DNA from: Heloderma charlesbogerti
Lineage: Eukaryota; Chordata; Lepidosauria; Squamata; Helodermatidae
Assembly: GCA_026122225.1 (NCBI GenBank)
Contig: JANEZZ010000739.1
Location: 248,001 to 312,000 of the forward strand
Direction of reading: 5' to 3'
DNA length: 64,000 bases
Every line of letters starts with the position of its first letter. The stretch's first letter is position 1. The notes beneath the pieces are model-generated. The model did not search any database, had not been told where the DNA came from, and saw only the letters and a list, made by a program, of their open reading frames with translations. Below, piece after piece: positions 54,525-64,000 of the stretch. The translations under genes and the position numbers were made by a program.

Positions 54525-57500
54525 CTAAGATTTAAAAATAAATAAATCCAAATGATATTCCCATCACCACATTCAAATTACTCCTGGCAATGGGACATCT
54601 TCAAAGGGACTGCCTGTAATTAGAGAGAGATCAAAAAATGGATTCAAACCCCATAATTTGCACTGAAGGTGTGGGTTGAGATGGGGGGAGTAGCAAAAAG
54701 GGGCATATGATTATGTAATTCAGGGGTAAGCAATTTCGGGAGGTCTGGGGGCCATTTTCTCCCCCACCCCTGCAGGCCACACTCATGCTGCCACCCCGCT
54801 ACAAATTTGGTGGTGGTGGCGAAAAAAGAAAATGGTGATTTGCTGCCCATTGTCGGCAGCAAACCTCTACAGAACAGAAAAATTGCCAAATTTAGCTTCC
54901 CATCCCAACCCAATGCTGAATTGCCTGCAGAAGTCTTGTGCTCCATTGACCTGCTGTACTCTTAGAAGTTTAGAAATTATGAAATTATGTTTTCCACAAA
55001 AAGTAAGTTCTGAGCTTATAAGAGGAGAAACTTCTGCCTATCTTGCTATGGGGCATTACTGCCTAATCACAGCTAAGCTAAAAACCTGGATTTCTCTGTA
55101 GTTTTCTATGAGCAGCTATCAATTTTGTCTCAGCGGAGTTTCCCCCCACCAAAGTAAACCAGGAAAAGTTCCCTATATGCAAGTCTAGATACAAGTCTGT
55201 GACTATACCCTGTTCAGCCCTGGGGGTGGGGGGCGGGAGTGTCTGGGTAGGCATCCCAGCACCTACCCACTAAACCAGTTAGAGCCCATACCAGTTAAGG
55301 GCTTGCATTACTACAAGGTGTAACCTGAACAAACCTGCTTAAAGAGCTTCCTGAGCCTGTAAGCATACCTGTGTATGAAAGAGCATATTCGCATCCCAGT
55401 TGAAACACTATAGCAAGCAGGTTGTCCCTTCAAGAAAGAAACAGCCCATGAAACTGGCCAAGGCAGAGCAGCCCAAAGGGACAAACTAAGAACATTTGCA
55501 ATGAAGGTTCCGTTTGCAAGGAAGGTATTAGGTGTGAAGAGAAAAAACAGAATGTGTCTGTACCAGCTATTTTCTGTACAATTTGTACCTGAACATACAC
55601 ATGTCTTCTCCAGAGTACTATTCCACTTTTGGTATGGATTATGGGCTTATTAAAGAGGCCCTAAGATTTCCACAATATTCCTCATTATGCTTGTTTAGTC
55701 ATGCTCTGATGTTCCTCATCCTAGCCATTACTCCACTGCCATTCTACTCTGCACACTTTTCATTTTTTGTGTGCTTCTCTACCTATTTATCCATCCCAAA
55801 AATAGATAATTCAATTTGTTTGTTTGTTTTTCCTGACACAAGCTCTACCTACTTCCAAATCTCTCAAAAACAAACATTCCATTGACCCACACTTCTCCTT
55901 TAAAATAAAAACTCTTGCAAATCCAAAGCACATCCCACAGTCTTGAAAGGAGGAAACATTCACAAACAGGAAATGTGCAAACAGCAGCAGGACAGAAAGA
56001 GAGAGAGAGAGAGAGAGAGAGACTTTTGTTAACTGATAGAGCGTTGGAAGTTTTAGAACATATGTGGGTAGAAAGAAGATCACTGGATTATTTGCAGTAT
56101 ATCAGCAAGGGTTTCCAACTTCGAATTGTTTAACAGTAGCGACAAAAGTGTTTGTCTCCCCACCCTTCTAAATTAGACTGTCAGAATCCCTGATCTGTAG
56201 TAACTCGGATGTAGATTTGTATTTATATAGGGAGATCATCCCAGTCTATGGTTCAAGGAGTGAGGTAGGTAACTGGCTCCGCCTCCTGAGCCACCATTTT
56301 GCATCTAGCTCCACCCATCTCCCAGCCACTATTTTGTCCCTGGCTCCAGTTGGTGGTTCTCCAGGTTCTAGTAAAAAATAAAAAATAAAGTAGATCCTGG
56401 AAGCCTGAAGTCTACCCACACTTGTTTTAGAGCAGGGAGACCCAAGTTCAAATCCCTACTTGTTGGGCAGCCTTGAGCAAATAACTATTGAAAGGCAGCG
56501 TGATGTAGTCAACGGAGTGTTGGACTTGGAGTATGGAGACCTGAGTACACTGGGTGACCTTGGACCAGTCACTATCTCTCAGCCTAATCTACCTCGCAGA
56601 GTTGTTGTGAAGATAAAGAGAGGTGAGGAAGAACTACGCATGCCACCCTGAGCATGGGATTTTTTAAAACGTAACAAATGAAAATCAGTGACTGTCTCTC
56701 AGTCTGACCTATCTCATACAGCTCTTGTGAGAATAAAAATGGGATAACCCTGACAGAACAGTGCGATGCACATGTGATAAAAAAAAAAGCAATGAACAAC
56801 CAGAGATAAAAGTAAAACGCAAAGCACTGGTATTGTTTTCTCCACATTTCCATCACCAGAATAACTCAGGGCACCTCCACATACGGCTAGCCCAGCCTTG
56901 CCCAACTTAGTGCCCTCCAGATATGTTGGACTACAACTCCCAGCATGCCCCAACCAGCCATGCTTCCTGGGTCTTCAAAGGTCCAGAGCAACCTTCCCCA
57001 ACATGGCGGCCTCCAAATGTCTTAGACTACAACTACCAGCAGCCCCAGCAGTATGCTGCATGGTCACTGATGGGAGTTGTAGTCCAATATATCTGAAGGG
57101 CACCAAGTTCAGCATATATAAGTTCACATCTGCAAACCGCAATCTGGAGTTAGCCCTGGGTAGTTCCTTCTGTACCACTCCCTTGGCACTGTTCTGCACA
57201 CACATGCAGATCATTAGGAAATGGTACGTTTCAGCAGCTGGTAGGAAACAGACACTGCCTCCAGAGTGAACCACAAGAACACCTAATGAGCATAGGCGGG
57301 CAGGGCTTATCTACATGTTTATTATAGATAATTTTGGAGAACAGGAATAGTGCTGTAATTGCTAAGAGGCAGTAACAACTAGGAGAAGTGGAAACCGTGT
57401 ACTCCTGGTATCACTTGCCCTGAACAAAGACCAATACTGGGAGTACAAGGTTGAGAAAAGGGGGTGATTTCTGTTATTTTTTTATTTATGTATTTATTTA

Positions 57501-58139
57501 TATTTTATTTATTTTTATATTCATTATTTTATTTTATATTATATTTTATTTTTGTATCATTCCTTCAGCTAGATTCCTGAGCCAGTGGCTACAGCTCTGG
57601 ACAACGTGAGGCCCTCCAGATGTTTTAGCCTACAACTCCCATGATCCCTCACCATTGGCTATATTGGCTAGGGCTGATGGGGAGTTGTGAGCCAAAACAT
57701 CTGGAGGGCAACAAGTTGCCCAATCCTGCGGTAGAAAGAAAAGCCCTAGATCAACCTTCCCCAACATGGTGCCCTCCAAACATTTTGGACTACAGTTCCC
57801 GTCATCGTGATCACAGGGCATGCTGCTAGGGCAGATGGGGGTTGTAGTCCAATACAACTGGAGGCCAACACATTGGGGAAGGCTGCCCTAGATCTTTGAA
57901 CCTCCAGTACCAAAGGTGATATGCCTATGTACACCAGTTGCTGGGGAACATGGGCGCAAGGGTGCTGTTGCACTTGTATCATGCTTGTGGGTTCCTGGTC
58001 GAGGGCAGGTTGGCCACTGTGTGAACAGAATGCTGGACTGGATGGACCCTTGGTCTGATCCAGCAGGGCATTTCTTGTGTTCTTAACCTGGCCCTTGGTT
58101 CTAATCCAAGGATTTCACATATAATTACAAGATCATTAC
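54525..58139 (-). other. Intron of the SCAN-zinc-finger gene with repeats
   Basis: Contains an (AG)n run at about 55,996-56,022, CORE/MIR-like SINEs at about 56,425-56,665 (B-box-like gttcaaatccc), four 'ctacaactccc' palindromic MITEs (56,890-56,985, 56,988-57,112, 57,600-57,735, 57,752-57,892), a TTTA-rich run at 57,475-57,555, and a CR1/L2-type 3' end at 57,895-58,086. No further exon is recognised. Confidence 0.6.
57895..58086 (+). repeat. 3' end of CR1/L2-type LINE
   Basis: Reads ggttggccactgtgtgaaca, gaatgctggactggatggac and ccttggtctgatccagcagg, ending ttcttgtgttctta; the same family in opposite orientation is at 32,140-32,290. Confidence 0.65.
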
Positions 58140-58338
58140 CCATCTCCCAAGGGGGCTGATCTTCTTCCCTGGGGACACAAGTCAGTTTATGCTGTGGCTC
58201 TAGGGGATCTCTGTAGTCCACTGACTCCTGCAAGAGAGATCCAGGATACGTCTGGGAGCCAGGAACATCCTGCAATGCAAAAGGCGACGTCACCTCCTCC
58301 TCTGAAGTCACTTCCTCCACCTTCATGCGAACGGTGAC
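58140..58338 (-). CDS. SCAN-zinc-finger gene, linker exon
   Basis: A 199-nt internal exon: acceptor ttttgtccaccctcag, donor GATGG|GTAATG. It starts in phase 0, matching the SCAN exon, and ends in phase 1, matching the finger exon, so the three exons join in frame. It encodes VTVRMKVEEVTSEEEVTSPF and ends REEDQPPWEM. The acidic, proline-containing sequence with an MKVEE sumoylation-like site is typical of the linker between SCAN and fingers. There is no KRAB box. Confidence 0.85.
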
Positions 58339-59654
58339 CTGAGGGTGGACAAAACACACCGCTTCCAAGTTGGAATAGTCTACGGGACAAGGGTGATGGC
58401 TCCCGAATTAATGGCCCCCAGAGAGTTCTCTACGGCAGGAGACCCAAGACTGAATTGCTCCAAATAACTACAGGCCCAATATGTAATCCACAAGAACCCC
58501 AGATATTTCTAGGCGGCTTCACTTCAACAAAACTCGGGTGACTAATGACAAAACCACTCCACTTTTCTCCTCAGCCTGAGAACCTTTACTGCTAATTAAT
58601 TTTAACAGCCTGCTCGGGCGGCTTTAATGTATCTTATTTCATTTCTTTCCTGCCCTTCCTCCAAGGAGTTCAGGGTGGCTTACAACGTTTCCCATTGCCA
58701 GCACCCTCTTTATCCTCACAACAACCCTGTAAGGAAAGTTCAGGTGAGGGAATGTGACTGGCCCAGGATCACCCAGCGAGCTTCAAGGCTGCATGGGGAT
58801 TTGAAACTGGATCTCCACAGCCTTAGTCCAGCACTCTACCACATACATTAGAGGTGACATTTCAGTTTTTCTTCTTCCTGCATACACATGGCTAGGGTGC
58901 TTGAAACCCCCACAGTGTGCGAGCAGACATCAAGGAGTAACACAGGCTGCGTCTTCTGCTGTGATGTCAGACAGCATCTGCATAGGCCAAGGGGTGAACT
59001 GCAGTAAAGTCCTTTAGCAGAGCCCTTCCCTGACAATACAGTTTGCAGCTGCTCGCTTCTAGACACAAGAAAACAAGTGAGCAGCTGAGGCACAGAGGAA
59101 GAGAATTCTGACACAGCGCTCTATTTATGTAGCAGCAGTGTGAGGTTAAGGCTGCAATCCTAAACACGCTTACCATGGAGTAACCCCACTGCACACAATG
59201 GGACTTATTTCAGAGCAAGCATGCATAGGATTCCCTGCACAGATCCCTTTGCCTGTGTCTCCACTTGTAAGGGAGAAAACAGATGCATGAAAAGAGAATT
59301 TCCTAAGGGCCAGACTGAAACCTTCTCCCTGCACTATTTGCATGCTACAACCTGAACTTAGTATTAATTCAGAATACTTATGTCAGGAGTGCAGAACCCC
59401 CGGCCTGTGGGCCTAATTCCCAATCTGGCCCGCGGAGCCTCCTCAGGTTTTCCAAGCCCCGCCCCCTGGAGGAATCCTGCTGTTATCTCCAATCTGAGAT
59501 AACAGCAGGAGTGGGAGCGGCACACAGGGGAATCCCCGCTGTTATCTCAGATCAGATATAACAGCGGGGATGACAGGAACTCCGCCAGTGCTGGGAAAAG
59601 AGTGTGTGTATGTGTGTGTGCGCACGTGCATCTGTATGTATAACATTTGCTCAC
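58339..59654 (-). other. Intron of the SCAN-zinc-finger gene with repeats
   Basis: Contains a minus-strand CORE/MIR-like SINE at about 58,640-58,855 (gtggcttacaacg, atcctcacaacaaccctgta), a 'gcaatcctaaacacgcttac' MITE at 59,150-59,236, and a palindromic repeat at about 59,393-59,580 with ctgttatctc / gagataacag stems. Confidence 0.6.
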
Positions 59655-60455
59655 ATGCAAGTCTGATCGCTCAGCCTCCTGCTGCCTCAGGGCAAATTCC
59701 TCTGCCAGGGCCACAGCCTGGGCACAGGTCTCTGGGTGACATTCCCAAACCCAGGTCTGCATTTCCTCTGGCAAGATATTCAGGAACTGCTCCAGGATCA
59801 GCAGCTCCAAGATGTGCTCCTTGGTGCGGATCTCTGGCTTCAGCCACCGGCAGCAAAGTTCCCGCAAGTTTCCACAAGCCTGGCGGGGGCCCTCAGCCTC
59901 CCGGAAGCAGAAACGCCTGAAGTGCTGCCGCTGGGTCTCGCTGGCAATGTCGCAGTGGCCCAAGATGGCAGCCTTGACTTTCCCATAGTCTCCTCTGTCC
60001 CTAGAGTCGAGGCTGTTGTAGGCCCGTTGGGCTGCCCCACTGAGGGCGGGCACGAGTCGGACCACCCATTGTTCTTTTGGCCACTGGCAGGCATCCGCCA
60101 CTTGCTCAAAGGTGGACAGATAGACCTCGACATCATCGGCTACAGTGAGCTGAGGAACTTGAAGGCTGCCCCATGCAGGAGAGGAGGCTGACGTCGCTTC
60201 TGGAGCAACAGTCTCCTGCCACTGGATTTCCCAGTGCTGTGATGTTTCCCGGTTTTCGTTCCTGGACTGCTGAGAGGCCACCCATCTCAGAAGCTCTCCA
60301 GATGTCCCAGCCTGGATGAGAAAAGGGGGGTTGCCTACACGCTTCAGGCTCTCCTCTGGCAGAGAGTCTTCCAGGTCCTGCTGCTCAGTTTTCACCACAG
60401 GCAGTAGGCCTCGTTCAAGCCGAACCACATGTTGCAGGCCCAAGATTGTAGTCAT
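59655..60455 (-). CDS. SCAN-zinc-finger gene, SCAN exon with gag-derived extension
   Basis: First coding exon, 267 codons, ATG at 60,453-60,455 preceded by an acceptor-like acatattag 12 bases upstream. Donor CAT|GTGAGC at 59,649-59,654. The N-terminus has VVKTEQQ, a sumoylation-like V-K-x-E. Residues about 104-173 (VADDVEVYLSTFEQVA, WVVRLVPALSGAAQRAYNSL) look like the N-terminal half of a Ty3/Gypsy Gmr1-type capsid. Residues about 174-258 are a full SCAN domain (QHFRRFCFREAEGPRQACGN, LCCRWLKPEIRTKEHILELL, ILPEEMQTWVWECHPE). SCAN domains mediate homo- and hetero-dimerisation of zinc-finger proteins. The domain is known to derive from a Gmr1-like gag, and the extended form is seen in non-mammals. 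I recognise the family but not the orthologue. Confidence 0.9.
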
Positions 60456-61967
60456 CGTTCTCCAGATCTAATATGTATTTTCAAACCTGGATTCACGGGT
60501 CTCCTTCCAAACCAGGGTGCGGCAAGCCTGGAAACCTCTGGCCCAAGGACTTGAACACAAGCCTTTAAGTCCTGCACACTCAAACTTCTTGGGGAGAATA
60601 GCAGGCCTGCAGGGACATGCCACTAGGAAAACAAGATTACTTTTCTGCCTAGCGAAGGGGTAACAGAAAATATAAACAGGGTGGGAGAGTACATGAGGAA
60701 GTGTCTATTTTCACTCCACTGCCTCCATAACCATCATCCCAAACTCAGCAAATTGGCCTCAAATTGAAGGTTGCCAGATTAATAAAGAATAGGGCTCTTG
60801 TGCCTTTCGAAAACAGAATTTCCTCAGTTCCAGCTTCTTCTCAACTGCTGCACTATCCTGGGAGAAGTTACGGCTGTCAAAATTTTCCTTCTACTTGGCT
60901 TATTTGTGTGGATTTTTAACCTACTCTGTCCTTAGAGGGTGAGGGTGGGTAACACCATTTAGGAATATATTATCATTTGTATTCTACCCTTCCTCCAAAC
61001 AGCTAAGAGCAGCATTTTTCACCTCACAATGACCCTGTGAAGTAGATTAGGCTATGAAGTAATGATTTTCCCATAACTGCCCAAAAAACTTCAGGAATAA
61101 GCAACTATTTGACGCCACTTCACCCTTGAGGTAAAATTCCTCCCCAGCTTCAAATATGGCAAAAGATTAAAACTCGAGTATGACAGAGAAACCCAACCAC
61201 CACTACCCAACCCTGCCCTGAACCAGAAAGACTTCTTAACACTGAAATTATGCTCTTTCCAATATCCCACCTGCAATTATGACCAGGAAAGAAGGGGAAT
61301 GGAAACCCTATGATTTTAGCATGGGGGAAGAGGGTCGTCCCCCCCCATAATGCTGATAAATACTGGATTAAAACTCATCAGAATTTTAAGAGACACTGCT
61401 GTAGGTTTATTCTGGGAGGGTGTGGTTCTTTACTTCTGAGTAAACATGCATAAGATAACTCTGTAAATGTGTCATTTCAGTTGTGTATCTTTAAATATTA
61501 AAAATAAAATAGCAGTTGCGGGGGGGGCTGGGGGGGCAATCTGGAACAGGACTGTGGTACAGGAAGAAGGGTTGTTTTCCTGATGAAAATTATATTCTAT
61601 GCACACAAAGCTATTATTTGGTTGTTCCCAGTCTGCTTTTTTTTAAAAAAAAAATAAAGATGCACAGAATAATCTATCATCTAGTTTGGGCTATAGAAAC
61701 CTAAGTACCTTTACACCAGCTGAAAATAGTTCAGGAAAACAGGGTACGGAACACAGAAGTTACAGTTACAACGGCGGCTTAAGTGTTTGACTCTTAAGAC
61801 ACGAGAGACCTGGGTTCAAATTCCCACTCAGCCGTGATGTTTACTGGGCGACCTTGGCCCAGTCACTCTCTCTCAGCCTAACCTACCTCACAGAATTGTT
61901 GTGAGGATAGAAGGAGGGGGACCATGAATGCTGCCTTGAGCTCCTTGGAGAATGGGTAAGAAATAAA

Positions 61968-61986
61968 TAAATAAATAAATAAAATA
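61968..61986. repeat. (AAAT)n tail of SINE
   Basis: aaataaataaataaataaa at the end of the CORE/MIR-like SINE. Confidence 0.85.
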
Positions 61987-62651
61987 ATTACACAGTCCCT
62001 GCTTGCAATTTACTGTATACAACTGGGACTGGTGGGGGGAGTGACAAGAGTACATTACGCCACACATGGTAGCAGAAAAAGCAAAGAGAGCTTAATTTGA
62101 GCCAGGTTCAGCCTCAAACAGCAAATCACGTCATTCTAGAAATTGTTCTTTGAGCATGCAAAGTGCCTCTCTTTTCCCACTGAAGAACCACAGGCAACTT
62201 CATCATATACTGGATGAGGGGCTAAACCTTTGAGTTTCCCTAGGACCTAGACCAGCAGTGGGCAACCTGGCACCCACCAGACTTTTTAAACTACAGCTCC
62301 CATCAGCCCCAGCCATTGTGGCCAATGTGCAGGGATTGTGGGAGTTATCATCCAAAACATGTGGAGGGGACCAATTTGCCTGCCGCTGTCCTTGGCAGAC
62401 TTATCCTGCCACTAGGGATTGTCAATTGATTTGGGAGCAAGAGCAGGAGAACAACTGCCTGGATTGTTCCTGTTGACTTTAAAAGCAGCTTGATCTGCAG
62501 CAATAAAACAGGCAAATGTTTTGTTTTCCATAGCAAACATTATTCACTGCTAATGTCTGCACATCAAGCTGCTATTAAAGGCGCTGATGCTGAGCCCACT
62601 TGGAAAGTTGGCAACCCTACCCGACACTCCAAAATAAGAAAGAAAAGTAGG

Positions 62652-62790
62652 GCACAATCTTATGCATGTTTGGACAGGAAAAAAAGTCCTACAACTCCCA
62701 GCATTCCCAAGCCAGCATTCCCCGGCTGGGGAATGCTGGGAGTTGTAGGACTTTTTTTTGTCTAAACACGCATTCGGAATGCGCCATTAC
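62652..62790. mobile_element. Palindromic MITE, 'cacaatcttatgcatgtttg' family
   Basis: gtcctacaactcccagcatt and aatgctgggagttgtaggac are exact inverted copies; the whole 139-bp unit folds on itself. Confidence 0.85.
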
Positions 62791-63188
62791 GCACTACCCA
62801 AAAGCAAAACAATTCCACTGAATTCAGAAAAGGTAGCTCCTCAAATTAAAATCTGCAAGCTTTCTCAACTCGATCCGTACTTAATAAAACTGCTAGTGCA
62901 CCAAAGCAGAGTTTAACTAGCTGCTGGCTAGTAAACTTCTTGATTAAGCCCAAACGTGGCACGCACAAAAAGGTTCTTGGCCCAATGGCTGCGATCCTAC
63001 GCACACTTACTTGGGGGTAAGCCCCACTGCGTTTCAGTGAAACTTCTTTCCAAGTCAATATGCATAAGGTTGGTGTGTACGTTGTATACTGCAATTTATT
63101 CCCTTCCTTACCAGTAGGCAACAATTGTAGTTTATCTGTCCCGCATGACTCTACTGCTCCAGCAAACCCCATTTTTCCCCGACCCCCA

Positions 63189-64000
63189 ACTCACCCAGAA
63201 AGGCTCTTGCACTCCCCAGAAATGCTGGAGGAAGAGGAAGTCTCTGCTTCCAAAACAATCTGGGCGGCTGTAGGACCCAGAGAGCTCTGCCCATTTAACC
63301 CTTTCTCATCTTACTTAGCAGAAACTAGGGCTTCGTTTTCAGCACATCTCGGCGTCGGGAGCTATTTTTCAACTCCAGGAACCTCAATGATCGGAACCAA
63401 CGAAAGAGCAAACAAGAAGAAAGTGCCTCTGGGCATAGGCAAAGTGCCTTTCCATCGCCCCCGCATAATCACAGACAATTTCCACACATCTGGGATCACT
63501 AGGGGGAAGGACTTCCCGGGTCAGAGGGATGTGGTTTCCGGGCAGCTTTGAGCCCCGGCACCTCTTTTTTGATTTGGAAATTAACCGCCGGCAGAAGCTC
63601 AAGCAGAATAGCCCGCAGCAGCAACACTGGCTAAAGTTGCATTCTCAAGACCACTAAACCCAGATCAGTGTTACACCCTTCAGCCACCCTGCCGTGGCTT
63701 GTGTACAGTGTACGCTGCTGGGCAGAACTTAATTTCAGCCAGGGCTCACACCAAAGGTATAGTTGCCCCCTTCCCTGAGCTGCTGCATCCGTTGTAACGT
63801 CCTGCTCTAGAGGAACTGGTTGCACCTGGTCCTCGCCGCTGTTTGCTTTGGATAGCAGCAGACCACAGAAATGGGCAGTTCATCAGCTGCTTGATGAAGA
63901 GTTCTGTGTAACCTGGAGACTGGCTGGGAAGGGATAGAAAAAGGACCTCCAGGACGGGGGGCGGGAAGGGAAATGGGGTGGGAACTAGCCAATGTTTATT
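63189..64000 (-). promoter_or_regulatory. Candidate promoter/5' UTR exon of the SCAN gene
   Basis: The sequence becomes richer in G, C and CpG. On the minus strand a consensus donor CTGG|GTGAGT lies at 63,189-63,194, suitable for a noncoding first exon spliced to the SCAN exon. GC-box-like ggggggcggga lies at 63,955-63,965. The promoter position is inferred; another gene could start just beyond the window. Confidence 0.3.

Larger units (their letters stand above)
60456..63188 (-). other. 5' intron of the SCAN-zinc-finger gene (inferred) with repeats
   Basis: Holds a CORE/MIR-like SINE at about 61,770-61,985 (B box ggttcaaattcc, tail (aaat)n), a 'ctacagctcccatcagcccc' MITE at 62,250-62,395, a palindromic 'cacaatcttatgcatgtttg' MITE at 62,652-62,790, and a 'gcgatcctacgcacacttac' MITE at 62,988-63,070. 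No coding exon is recognised. Confidence 0.5.

Noticed and set aside
56425..56665. tRNA-like B box suggesting a tRNA gene
   Set aside because: The surrounding sequence is a CORE/MIR-like SINE; no cloverleaf or A box of a functional tRNA could be drawn.

Overview
The window is vertebrate nuclear DNA, almost certainly from a squamate reptile, probably a lizard. The evidence is two young BovB LINEs, an older RTE-type LINE, an L1 fragment, a Tc1/mariner element, many copies of palindromic hAT-like MITEs and CORE/MIR-like SINEs, long microsatellites, and a SCAN zinc-finger gene of the reptilian type. Coding density is very low and genes are split into small exons.

Layout. 1-5,138: minus-strand endogenous retrovirus with a 5' LTR, a tRNA-His primer site and a broken gag capsid segment; its 3' part lies outside the window. 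6,994-40,472: scattered minus-strand exons of a duplicated immunoglobulin-superfamily receptor family. These are three short phase-1 leader/linker exons (8,893; 23,872; 40,413), two Ig-domain exons (22,490, open; 6,994, frameshifted) and two transmembrane exons carrying a membrane-proximal arginine (12,481; 37,950). A possible cytoplasmic-tail exon lies at 25,311. The arrangement looks like a decaying tandem cluster of activating-type leukocyte receptors. Into it have inserted a Tc1 element (12,936-14,572), a BovB copy (16,487-19,702) and a processed KLF3 pseudogene (20,541-21,531). A block almost without cytosine (10,028-10,903) is either an assembly artefact or something very unusual.

42,164-47,655: a degenerate minus-strand RTE element split by a young full-length BovB (43,414-46,631) with an uninterrupted 1,047-codon ORF. 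48,433-53,800: repeats. 53,803-60,455: a minus-strand, three-exon SCAN-zinc-finger gene, open throughout and with consistent splice phases, giving about 573 residues; its first, noncoding exon and promoter are probably near 63.2-64.0 kb. The SCAN gene is the only convincingly intact host gene.

I found no CRISPR array, operon or prokaryotic feature. Exon calls rest on splice-site patterns, reading phase and paralogy within the window, not on transcripts.
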